7,562 nt of DNA from Acidobacteriota bacterium. Lineage in GTDB: Bacteria > Acidobacteriota > Vicinamibacteria > Vicinamibacterales > 2-12-FULL-66-21. Below the pieces are notes generated by a model. It made no database searches. It had not been told where the DNA came from and saw nothing but the letters and a program-made list of their open reading frames with translations. The first letter of the stretch is position 1. Each line of letters opens with the position of its first letter. Positions 1 to 6,031 of the stretch are shown here, one piece after another. A program made the translations under genes and the position numbers. The DNA lies in assembly GCA_013694845.1 (NCBI GenBank), contig JACDBQ010000324.1:1-7562 (forward strand), read 5' to 3'.

Positions 1-900
1 GTACGGCCTGCCTGCTGCCTCGACGCTGGCGCTGTCATAAGAGACGGTCGTGAACCGCGCCGCGCCCGTGCCGGTGCGCGCGGCCGCAGACAGATCGATC
101 CGCGTGCGCGGTTCCGGCCGATTGTAGTCTCTCGATAGATACTGGGACACGACATCGGCGGTCTCACCGAAGGCGGCCACCGTCCCATTTTCGAGCAGGA
201 CGGCATGCGAACACAGCCGCCGGATAGCATCCAGGTTGTGGCTGACGAAGATGACCGTGCGGCCCTCACGCGTCACGTCGTTCATCTTGCCCAGACAGCG
301 CTTCTGGAATGCTGCATCGCCCACCGCGAGGACCTCGTCCACCAGGAGAATCTCGGGTTCGAGGTGCGCAGCGACCGAAAATGCGAGCCGCAGATACATG
401 CCACTCGAGTAGTGTTTCACCGGGGTGTCGATGAAGGGTTCGACTTCGGCGAAGGCAACGATGGCGTCGAAATTGGTGAGGATCTCGGCCCGTTTCATGC
501 CGAGAATGGCGCCGTTCAGGAAGACGTTCTCACGACCAGTGAGCTCCGGGTGAAAGCCCGTCCCGATCTCGAGCAGCGAACCGACCCGTCCATATAGCTG
601 TATTTCCCCAGTGGTAGGCTCCGTCACGCGCGAAAGGATCTTGAGCAGCGTGCTCTTGCCCGCGCCGTTCGGCCCGATCAATCCGAGGGCGGATCCGCTC
701 GGCACCTCCATCGACACGTCGCGGAGCGCCCAGAACAAACCCGGGTCCTGTTCGCGCCGCGCGACTCGGGTCGCGAAGGCCCGCACCCGATCGGTCACCG
801 CTTCCCGGAGGGTCTGGTAGCCTTCGCGGCGGATGCCGCGGCGATACTGCTTGCCGACGACGGTGAGGCGAAGGGCCGGAGGGGCCAGTGGCCTGCTCAC
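1..900 (-). CDS. ABC exporter ATPase, Wzt/TagH type (C-terminal end cut by window)
   Basis: This is the nucleotide-binding subunit of a polysaccharide ABC exporter; it hydrolyses ATP at the inner-membrane face to drive glycan export. I translated 300 codons from a GTG at 898-900 to the window edge with no stop. Seen: Walker A GPNGAGKST (residues 76-84), the YSSGM signature (164-168) typical of Wzt/TagH proteins instead of LSGGQ, Walker B ILLVDE (184-189) followed by VLAVGD, and the H-loop histidine in VSHN (H221). The motif GTGFHPELTGREN (113-125) is also characteristic of this family. Residues from about 265 would begin a Wzt-like C-terminal glycan-recognition domain, mostly outside the window. 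The GTG overlaps the permease stop by 4 bp, which suggests translational coupling; I see no good Shine-Dalgarno sequence. Its pairing with the upstream permease supports O-antigen or other surface-glycan export. The substrate cannot be told from this sequence. Confidence 0.93.
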   Translation of the reverse strand, partial: MSRPLAPPALRLTVVGKQYRRGIRREGYQTLREAVTDRVRAFATRVARREQDPGLFWALRDVSMEVPSGSALGLIGPNGAGKSTLLKILSRVTEPTTGEIQLYGRVGSLLEIGTGFHPELTGRENVFLNGAILGMKRAEILTNFDAIVAFAEVEPFIDTPVKHYSSGMYLRLAFSVAAHLEPEILLVDEVLAVGDAAFQKRCLGKMNDVTREGRTVIFVSHNLDAIRRLCSHAVLLENGTVAAFGETADVVSQYLSRDYNRPEPRTRIDLSAAARTGTGAARFTTVSYDSASVEAAGRPY

Positions 901-1808
901 ACGATGTCCGCGAACGTCCGCTCCATCCGGCGGAAGTAGAGCGCGCCGCCGCCGGCGAGTGCGAGTGCGGCGATGGCTGAGACCGCGATCGTGGCCCCAG
1001 GGGCTCCGGTGCCGAGCAGGGCCCATCTGAATCCGTCCACGACGCCGACCATCGGATTGAGTCCGTAGAGTGCCCGCCACTCGGCCGGCACGAGGCTGCT
1101 CGGGTACACGATCGGGGTTGCAAAGAGCCAGAGCTGGCTCAGGAAGGGCAGGATGTAGCGAACATCCCTGTACTGCACGTTGAGGGCGGACAGCCACAGT
1201 CCGGCTCCGATCGCGGTGACGAACGCAAGGAGCACCAACGGAACCACCACCAGGGCCCCGATGCCCGGCACGATGCCGTACCAGCCCATCACGCCTAGGA
1301 GCAGCACGAAGGCAATCGCGAGATCGACGAGGCCGGCGAGCACCGGCGCGACCGGCACGAGCATGCGTGGAAAGTAGACCTTCGTGATCAGGTGGCGACT
1401 GCCAACCAGGCTGTTCGCGGCTTCGGTGAGACCGAAGACGAAGAAGGTCCAGGGCACCAGACCGGCGAGGTTGAACACCGGGTAGGGAAGTCCGTCGGAT
1501 TCCATCCGGGCAAGGCGTCCGAAGAACAGGCTGAAGACGAACATCGCCAGCAGCGGCTGCAGCACGGCCCAGGCCACGCCGAGCGCGGTCTGTTTGTACC
1601 GGACCTTGACGTCACGCCAGACGAGAAAATAGAGCAACTCGCGATAGTCCCAGAGCTCCGTCAGGCGTAACGGCGCCCAGCCGTGCGACGGCTTGATGAT
1701 CGTAAGGCTCAGGTCGTATGGCTGCGGAGAGGCGCCAACCGCGGGTGAAGACTGTGACGATCCGGCGGCAGCAGGCACAGGGCGAGGGTCCGGGCCAGTT
1801 AACGTCAC
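897..1808 (-). CDS. ABC-2 type polysaccharide export permease (Wzm/TagG family)
   Basis: This is the inner-membrane permease of the exporter; two copies would form the channel moving a lipid-linked glycan to the periplasm. It has 303 residues with a GTG start. Seen: a polar N-terminus (1-50) with an amphipathic segment and the family motif WRDVKVRYKQTALGVAW (64-80). About six hydrophobic stretches follow (roughly 79-98, 112-130, 150-175, 181-207, 219-236, 270-292). Further family motifs are NVQYRDVRYILPF (210-222), LFATPIVYP (228-236) and NPMVGVVDGFRWALLG (251-266). Length is slightly above the usual 260-280 because of a proline/serine/alanine-rich first 30 residues, so the true start could lie further in; no alternative start with a strong ribosome site is evident. 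A TACAAT hexamer 12 bases upstream suggests a very short leader. Its stop overlaps the ATPase start, so the two are one operon. Confidence 0.92.
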   Translation of the reverse strand: MTLTGPDPRPVPAAAGSSQSSPAVGASPQPYDLSLTIIKPSHGWAPLRLTELWDYRELLYFLVWRDVKVRYKQTALGVAWAVLQPLLAMFVFSLFFGRLARMESDGLPYPVFNLAGLVPWTFFVFGLTEAANSLVGSRHLITKVYFPRMLVPVAPVLAGLVDLAIAFVLLLGVMGWYGIVPGIGALVVVPLVLLAFVTAIGAGLWLSALNVQYRDVRYILPFLSQLWLFATPIVYPSSLVPAEWRALYGLNPMVGVVDGFRWALLGTGAPGATIAVSAIAALALAGGGALYFRRMERTFADIV

Positions 1809-1820
1809 GCGTGACTCTGA

Positions 1821-1826
1821 ATTGTA
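1821..1826 (-). promoter_or_regulatory. Possible -10 element of the exporter operon
   Basis: On the minus strand this reads TACAAT, five of six bases of the sigma-70 -10 consensus, ending 12 bases before the permease GTG. Transcription would begin about five bases before the start codon, giving an almost leaderless message. No convincing -35 box is visible at 16-18 bases; the TGGCAC near 1844-1849 is weak. A 7-bp inverted repeat (GGCCGGG at 1837-1843, CCCGGCC at 1874-1880) lies just upstream and could be an operator, but arms that short are not rare in GC-rich DNA. Confidence 0.35.
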
Positions 1827-1923
1827 GCCGCATCAAGGCCGGGGTGCCACAGCGTGTAAGACACCCTGCGAGGCCCGGCCAATCACCGCCGGCGGCAAAG
1901 CCCGCAACCCGGACATCGTGGAC

Positions 1924-1952
1924 AAGACAAACCCGCAGCATTGCGGTATAAC
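1924..1952 (+). promoter_or_regulatory. Promoter-like segment with a palindrome in the spacer
   Basis: AAGACA (1924-1929, four of six consensus -35 bases) is followed after exactly 17 bases by TATAAC (1947-1952, five of six -10 bases). The spacer contains the palindrome CCGCA-GCAT-TGCGG (1933-1946), abutting the -10 box, a position where repressors or MerR-type activators often bind. The predicted transcription start falls within a few bases of the ATG at 1963, so the message would be nearly leaderless. This fits the absence of a Shine-Dalgarno sequence there. It is the best promoter candidate in the window, but it is judged by eye. Confidence 0.45.
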
Positions 1953-1962
1953 TCCCTGCACA

Positions 1963-2046
1963 ATGAGCACAACTACGATCGTCATCATCATTCTCCTCAT
2001 CCTCCTGCTCGGCGGTGGTGGAGTCTTCTACCGCGGTCGCCGGTAG
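1963..2046 (+). CDS. 27-residue single-pass membrane peptide
   Basis: The reading frame has 28 codons including TAG. The product begins MSTTTIVIIILLILLLGGGG and ends VFYRGRR. It has a short polar N-terminus, an uninterrupted run of Ile/Leu/Val (residues 6-16) long enough to enter a membrane, a four-glycine turn, and a basic Arg-rich tail, as expected for a tail-in (positive-inside) small membrane protein. It resembles the very short Ile/Leu-rich, glycine-rich hypothetical proteins (DUF3309-like in style) annotated in many Proteobacteria and Acidobacteriota, but it is shorter than typical DUF3309, so I claim no family. Support for it being real: a promoter-like segment immediately upstream and a GC-rich stem-loop over its stop codon. 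Against: no Shine-Dalgarno sequence. Function unknown. It is divergent from the exporter operon across 154 bp. Confidence 0.6.
   Translation: MSTTTIVIIILLILLLGGGGVFYRGRR
2028..2046 (+). terminator. Stem-loop over the stop codon of the small peptide gene
   Basis: CTACCG (2028-2033) and CGGTAG (2041-2046) form a perfect 6-bp stem around the 7-base loop CGGTCGC; the second arm contains the TAG stop. Only GTTTG follows, so the U-tract of an intrinsic terminator is poor. It could be a weak terminator or a 3' stabilising hairpin. It could also simply reflect the codons for Tyr-Arg-Gly-Arg-Arg. Confidence 0.3.
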
Positions 2047-2232
2047 GTTTGAAAGGAGGCACCGGCTCGGACGTTCACCGCCGTGCCGGGTCGCCCCTTG
2101 TTTCGCGAGGTTGCATGGAGAGTCCATTGACCTGAAGCACCCCATTTCGGGATATCTGCCAGCACGCGGGCGATGGCCGTATCGACGCGCGGCGTCCTTC
2201 GAGATCGAGCGTCACTGCGTTACATTAACGCG

Positions 2233-2477
2233 ATGCGACGCACCTTTGTCCGCTACTGCTGGCACTGATCATCGGAGTCCTGGCCGGCCATCCGCACGTG
2301 GACGCCCAATCCAATGGCATTCCGGCCAAGCGCCCGATCTTCGGTGGGTCCTGCCCGACTTGCCCGTGGGGAGCGATCGGGGACGCGGTCAAGGAAGCCC
2401 TGCAACCGTCGGGATACGACGTGCAGATCTGCTATTCCTGCGGGGGACCGGCGCGTTCGGTGCGCCATCACGTCCCC
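2233..2477 (+). pseudogene. Relic of a TAXI-family solute-binding protein gene (5' end, frameshifted)
   Basis: The frame covering 2298-2450 encodes KRPIFGGSCPTCPWGAIGDA and then a segment ending GYDVQICYSC. This is the conserved N-terminal signature of periplasmic TAXI-type (TRAP-associated) solute-binding proteins, which start with a GG-x-C-x-x-CPWG block and a DVQICY-x-C block. Immediately upstream in the same frame is a signal-peptide core (PLLLALIIGVLAG) ending near VDAQ. The only sensible start, ATG at 2233, is in another frame: it reads MRRTFVRYCWH and stops. One inserted base near 2250-2252 would join MRRTFV to the hydrophobic core, so a 1-base deletion is likely. Similarity fades by about 2460-2477, only about 70 residues into a protein normally several hundred long; the rest is missing and the neighbouring TPR gene ends at 2483. 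It is therefore non-functional. TACATT sits 6 bases before the ATG. Confidence 0.6.
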
Positions 2478-2482
2478 ACGGA

Positions 2483-4084
2483 TCAGAAGCGCGACGATCG
2501 AATCCAGGTGTCAGCGCGGGCCCAGCTCGCCGCACGATCGGCGCTGACCTGCGCCGACGGCATCCCCCTGCCCGCAAGGGCCTGCTCCAGGCCGAGCAGC
2601 GACCAGCCATTGCGGGGGTGCTCCTTCAGGTCGGCCCGATAGGCCTTCTCCGCAACGTCGAAGCGGCCGCTCTCGAGGAGCGCGGCACCGAGCCAGTGGT
2701 GGGCTGCGAACGGCAGCGGCTCCGGCTCGTCATAGACGAGCGCGTCCTGCACATCAGCGGCGCGCTGGAAGGACGCCAGCGCGCCGGGGAGATCTCCTGC
2801 CGTCCGCTGAATCTCCCCCTCGAGAATGCCGGCCGTGATGGTGAGCAGGTCCTTCGCGGTGTGCATGCGAAATTTTGCCGTCGAGGTCTCGGCGGCGTTC
2901 CTGACGCGGGCGAGATAGAGATCCGCGAAATCCAGGTGGCCCTGTTTGAGGTGCGCGTAGCCCTGCGCGAAGTCCCATAACGCCCCCTGGATATCGGGCT
3001 TCGGCCGGTTCGTCACTTCGAGGACCTCATCGAAGCGGCCGAATCGGATCAGGGTCAGCACCTCGTAAAACGACTCGCCCGTCAGCTTTGTATAGTCCTT
3101 GCCGGCGCGCATCGCGATCGCTCCCTGTCCGTCGTACGACGCGGCATACAGCAGCATGTGCAGGTTGTGCTCGGGATAGATCGCAAACCCCTCGCTGACG
3201 GCCGCCTTCTGATCCGAATGCCACGCTTCGAGATTGGCGCGGACCGAGTCCCCCCAACGGCCCACTTCGTTCCAGGTATGCGACGGCATGTGATTGATGT
3301 GACTGGCGCCCGGGATCGAGCGACCCAGGAACTCGGCGCAGGCTTCGGCGCGTCCCGGCACAATCGTGGACTCGGTGGCGTGGACGTAGAGGTGGCAGGC
3401 GCCTGGATGACGCAGGTCTCGCGACAGGACGCTCTCCAGCACCTGGTGCAGGCGTCGGACGTTCGGATCATTCACGTCCCGCGTGCCGCGCCGGGGCTCC
3501 AGCAGGAACAGGGAATCGGCATAGAGAGTGGCGATTTCGAGATCATCGGGATACCGCGCTGAGACTTTCTCCATGGCATCCCTGTAGGCTCGATCCTGCT
3601 CGACCCGCGTGGCCGCGTCGAACTTCTCGACATAGCGCACCGCCATCGCTTCGATCAGCGCCCGTTCCTTCGCCGTGGCGCGATCCTTCAGCGAGAGCGC
3701 TTTCTGAACCGCGGCGTACGCGTGCGGCGCCTCCTCGTCCTTCATCGGGGCATTGAGATACGATCCCCACGCCCACGCTTCACCCCAGTAACAGATCGCG
3801 CACTCGGGATCGACTCTCCACGCTTCGCGGAACGACCGGACGGCCTCGGGCTTGGCAAAGGCGTACATCATCTGGAAGCCCTGGTCGAAATACGCCTGCG
3901 CGCGCTGGTTGGTCGAAGACATCGGCTTCGTGAACGTGCCGAGGCCCGTCTTGAAGATTGGAATCGGCTCGGTGTATCGGTCGTAGAGCGAGCGCGGTTG
4001 CGCCGTTTGTGCGGCGGGTTTCCAGGCCAGCCCGATAGAAGAGACCAGGAAAAAAGCAGCGCAGAAATGAGCACGTGTCGGCAT
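2483..4084 (-). CDS. Secreted tetratricopeptide-repeat protein with conserved His-rich motifs
   Basis: The product has 533 residues. I choose ATG 4082-4084 over the in-frame ATG at 4112-4114: only it has a ribosome site (GAGG, 7-base spacing), and it starts a normal signal peptide (MPTRAH, hydrophobic 7-20, likely cleavage after AQTA near 28). The mature protein is mostly paired helices: TPR-like units near 62-93 (AYFDQG, EAVRSFREAWRVDP), 115-150, 365-400, 425-450 and 460-500 (HHWLGAALLESGRFDVAEKA). Between them is a conserved histidine-rich block: HPGACHLYVHATES (226-239), PGASHINHMPSHTWNEVGRW (258-277) and HNLHML (306-311), plus C95-x-x-C98. Proteins of this layout are common, mostly in Acidobacteriota and other soil phyla, and carry only the label TPR protein. 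It would act outside the cytoplasm, and the His cluster hints at metal or ligand binding (inference). It stands alone, with its own upstream region containing inverted repeats. Confidence 0.9.
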   Translation of the reverse strand: MPTRAHFCAAFFLVSSIGLAWKPAAQTAQPRSLYDRYTEPIPIFKTGLGTFTKPMSSTNQRAQAYFDQGFQMMYAFAKPEAVRSFREAWRVDPECAICYWGEAWAWGSYLNAPMKDEEAPHAYAAVQKALSLKDRATAKERALIEAMAVRYVEKFDAATRVEQDRAYRDAMEKVSARYPDDLEIATLYADSLFLLEPRRGTRDVNDPNVRRLHQVLESVLSRDLRHPGACHLYVHATESTIVPGRAEACAEFLGRSIPGASHINHMPSHTWNEVGRWGDSVRANLEAWHSDQKAAVSEGFAIYPEHNLHMLLYAASYDGQGAIAMRAGKDYTKLTGESFYEVLTLIRFGRFDEVLEVTNRPKPDIQGALWDFAQGYAHLKQGHLDFADLYLARVRNAAETSTAKFRMHTAKDLLTITAGILEGEIQRTAGDLPGALASFQRAADVQDALVYDEPEPLPFAAHHWLGAALLESGRFDVAEKAYRADLKEHPRNGWSLLGLEQALAGRGMPSAQVSADRAASWARADTWIRSSRF

Positions 4085-4136
4085 GTCACAACCTCGGAAC
4101 TCGGAGAAGGTCATGACATTCTACGTGCCGACACGT
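4073..4136 (-). promoter_or_regulatory. Inverted repeat spanning the TPR gene start codon
   Basis: ACGTGTCGGCATGT (4073-4086) and ACGTGCCGACACGT (4123-4136) are reverse complements at 13 of 14 positions, with 36 bases between. The inner arm includes the ATG (4082-4084) and codons 2-4 of the TPR gene; the outer arm lies 39-52 bases upstream of the ATG. In RNA the arms could pair and bury the start codon while leaving the GAGG ribosome site in the loop. The outer arm can also fold alone (ACGTG-TCGG-CACGT), giving two exclusive structures. Alternatively it is a DNA operator: TAGAAT, a -10-like hexamer on the minus strand (4118-4123), touches the outer arm, and if it is used that arm would not be transcribed. 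Confidence 0.5.
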
Positions 4137-4190
4137 CTTGAGCACAGCCGTCACGCGAGATGAGCATTACATTCTCAACGCGTTTCTCGG

Positions 4191-4204
4191 CGACCGCGCG
4201 GTCG
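4191..4204. repeat. 14-bp perfect palindrome upstream of the TPR gene
   Basis: CGACCGCGCGGTCG is its own reverse complement. It lies about 107-120 bases before the TPR start, in the 197-base stretch between that gene and the Ig-like relic. It could be an operator. About one such palindrome is expected by chance in a GC-rich window of this size, so weight is low. Nothing else is recognisable between 4137 and 4281. Confidence 0.25.
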
Positions 4205-4281
4205 AGCGCGGGGATCGTTGCGCTCTCGCCGCGATGAGGGGACCGTGTCCGTCTCGATGCCCCCATTGTGGCGCGGGCTCG

Positions 4282-5105
4282 CTACTTTCTCGTGATCGTC
4301 ACCGAAGCGGCCGCCGTCTTGGTCTGATCCGCCGCAGCGGTGGCGCGCACCGTCACGATTGCCGGGTTCGGCACCGAGCCCGGCGCTCGATACAGGCCAG
4401 ACGAACTAATCGTGCCGACCGTCGAATTCCCGCCGCCGACCCCGTTCACCGTCCAGACCGCCGAGGGGTTGGAGCTGTTCTGGACCTTGGCCGTGAACTG
4501 CTTCGTACGATTCGCGACTGGAGATGGCTGAGTGACGAAAGACTGGGCCGCACAAGGATGGTGACCGAGGAGACGCCCGATGATGTCGGCGCGCCGGTGC
4601 TGGCGGCGCGCACGGTGACGGGTGCCGGAGTAGGCACCGACGAAGGTGCGAAGTATTGACCGTTGCCGTCGATGATCCCAACCACGGCGTCGCCACCGGC
4701 CACGTTGTCCACGCTCCACGTGACCGTGCTCGGCCCTCCGGTGACCGTTGCCGTGAACGTCTGCGGGCGATCCGTTCGAACGACCGCCGACGAGGGACTG
4801 ACCGTGACCGTCACGCCACTTTGAATCGCCGCTCCTGAGCTCGGATCCATTCTCAACACGGTGGCATCGACGGCTTCGAAGTTCGAGCCCAGAAGTTGCC
4901 CCAGGCTGCGGAGGTTGTCGTCGTTCCACCGAGGGTCGGGCCGGCCCGAGATGAACCAGGCCGAGCCATTGTCGGCCAGCATGATCCCGTATCGCTTCAT
5001 GGCGCGAAGGATGACCTGCACGTCCGCCGGAAACGGGGCGATATTGAAGCTGGCCTTCAAACGGAAGCATTCACCCACTGTTCGCGGTAAGACCGTGGAC
5101 AACAT
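4282..5105 (-). pseudogene. Relic of a secreted bacterial Ig-like-repeat protein (N-terminus missing, frameshifted)
   Basis: One frame (from 5105, minus strand) reads RLKASFNI, then VILRAMKRYGIMLADNGSAW, WFISGRPDPRWNDDNL, and a first Ig-like domain (TVSPSSAVVRTDRPQTFTAT, then VTWSVDNVAGGDAVVG, DGNGQYFAP, VTVRA), ending SSVTIL near 4550. From there the reading moves to another frame: AQSFVTQPSPVANRTKQFTA, VWTVNGVGGGNSTVG, ISSSGLYRAPGSVPNP, VTVRA, SVTITRK and TAG at 4282-4284. The two pieces are successive copies of the same Big_2-like domain, so a frameshift at roughly 4545-4556 splits one gene. The KRYGIMLADNGS and SGRPDPRWNDD block is normally preceded by a signal peptide and about 200 further residues in extracellular proteins of this type; here it is cut off at about 5065-5105, close to the dapB-like gene. 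The open frame begins at an ATG directly after an in-frame TAA, without a signal peptide. Most likely a dead gene. Confidence 0.7.
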
Positions 5106-5187
5106 TTATACGGTTACTCCCCGGGCGATATGCTTCGGAGCGCGTGCGCCTCAACCCCTTGAATGCGAGCTGAAAGGCCAACTCCAA

Positions 5188-5985
5188 GTGCTCAACGTAT
5201 GTCTCGCCGGCGCAACCGGTTGGGCGGGTTCCGAACTGGCACGCGCGATTGCGAAGACTGCCGACCTCGCGCTGGTCGCTGCGGTCGCACGTAAGGATGC
5301 CGGCCGTATTCTGGGCGAGGTGCTGGGTGAGCCGTCGCTCACCGGGTCCATTTACGCGTCGGCCGCCGAGGCGCTGGTCAATCCCTGCGACGTCTTTGTC
5401 GAGTACACCAAGCCCGATACCGCCAGGACGAACATCCTGGCCGCGCTCGAGCATCGGGCGCACGTCGTGGTAGGAACCTCCGGTCTCACCGACAGAGATT
5501 TCGTCCAGATCGACGCGGTCGCGCGCCGGCAGCATCGCGGGGTGCTGGCCTGTGGCAACTTCGCCCTGACGGTCGTGCTGCTCCAGAAGTTTGCCGAAAT
5601 CGCGGCCCGGCTCATCCCTCAATGGGAGATCATCGACTATGGGCACGACGCCAAAGTCGACGCCCCGAGCGGGACGGCTCGCGAGCTTGCGTTTCGCCTG
5701 TCGCACGTCCGCAACCCTGAGCCCACCGTTCCTCTGACCAGTACGGTTGGTCTTCGAGAGTCTCGAGGCGCTACGGTCGCCGGCTCTCAGGTACACTCCA
5801 TCCGTCTGCCCGGTTATGTGATCAGCGCCGAGATCACCTTCAGGATGCCGGATCAAAGGCTGACGATCCGTCACGACTCGGGCAACAGCGCGCGTCCGTA
5901 CGCGGAGGGAGCTCTGCTCGCGATTCGCAAGGTCTCGACGCTCGTTGGCGTCCATCGCGGCTTGGATTCCGTGCTCGATCTCTGA
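5188..5985 (+). CDS. Dihydrodipicolinate reductase (DapB) homologue, atypical active-site motif
   Basis: The start is GTG 5188-5190, with GAAAGG (5172-5177) 10 bases upstream; the product is 265 residues, the normal DapB length, and the frame upstream of it is only open by chance. DapB reduces the product of DapA with NAD(P)H in diaminopimelate/lysine synthesis in the cytoplasm. Seen: Rossmann motif GATGWAG (8-14), VVGTSGL (94-100), ACGNFALTVVLLQKF (121-135) matching the family's ANFS-type loop, and the catalytic block EIIDYGHDAKVDAPSGTA (147-164). The C-terminal half (HSIRLPG, LTIRHDSGNSARPYAEGAL) closes the dinucleotide domain as in DapB. Odd point: aligned on KVDAPSGTA, E. coli has HH-x-x-K (H159, H160, K163), whereas this protein has G152-H153-D-A-K156, so the first catalytic histidine is glycine. 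It may be a divergent DapB subfamily or a related reductase. No lysine-pathway neighbours are present, and it is monocistronic as far as seen. Confidence 0.82.
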   Translation: MLNVCLAGATGWAGSELARAIAKTADLALVAAVARKDAGRILGEVLGEPSLTGSIYASAAEALVNPCDVFVEYTKPDTARTNILAALEHRAHVVVGTSGLTDRDFVQIDAVARRQHRGVLACGNFALTVVLLQKFAEIAARLIPQWEIIDYGHDAKVDAPSGTARELAFRLSHVRNPEPTVPLTSTVGLRESRGATVAGSQVHSIRLPGYVISAEITFRMPDQRLTIRHDSGNSARPYAEGALLAIRKVSTLVGVHRGLDSVLDL

Positions 5986-6000
5986 CCCAGCCGCTCATTC

Positions 6001-6018
6001 GGCGCCACCGACGGCGCC
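6001..6018. terminator. GC hairpin between two convergent genes
   Basis: GGCGCC (6001-6006) and GGCGCC (6013-6018) form a 6-bp stem around ACCGAC, in the 46 bases separating the dapB-like stop (5985) from the stop of the minus-strand gene (6032). The position suits a bidirectional terminator. There is no T-tract on either side, and GGCGCC is itself palindromic, so the call is weak. Confidence 0.3.
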
Positions 6019-6031
6019 ACGAGTCAGCCCG

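Noticed and set aside
530..1123. A 197-codon minus-strand frame over the exporter genes
   Set aside because: It is an out-of-frame copy of the ATPase and permease; the correct frame has Walker A, signature and Walker B motifs.
1844..1860. TGGCAC upstream of the exporter, resembling a sigma-54 -24 element
   Set aside because: There is no GC at the required distance for the -12 element, so the pair does not fit the consensus.
2052..2059. AAAGGAGG, a perfect ribosome-binding sequence just after the small peptide gene
   Set aside because: No ATG, GTG or TTG lies 4-13 bases downstream, so no gene can be assigned; probably chance or debris.
2015..2980. A 321-codon plus-strand frame running from the small peptide into the TPR gene
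   Set aside because: It crosses the relic and lies antisense to the TPR coding region; its composition is random-like and it has no family motifs.
4085..4114. Alternative TPR protein start at 4114
   Set aside because: It lacks a ribosome site and would place ten polar or mixed residues before an otherwise normal signal peptide.
5081..5111. TTATAC (5106-5111) as a promoter for the dapB-like gene
   Set aside because: No acceptable -35 hexamer at 16-18 bases upstream; too weak to annotate.
4861..5187. Extension of the dapB-like frame upstream to 4861
   Set aside because: It lies opposite the Ig-like relic and carries no DapB sequence; the GTG at 5188 has a ribosome site and gives the normal family length.
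5071..5955. A long open minus-strand frame (294 codons) opposite the dapB-like gene
   Set aside because: It is a by-product of GC-rich codon use; its translation is Arg/Gly/Asp-rich with no motif, while the plus strand has the complete DapB fold.
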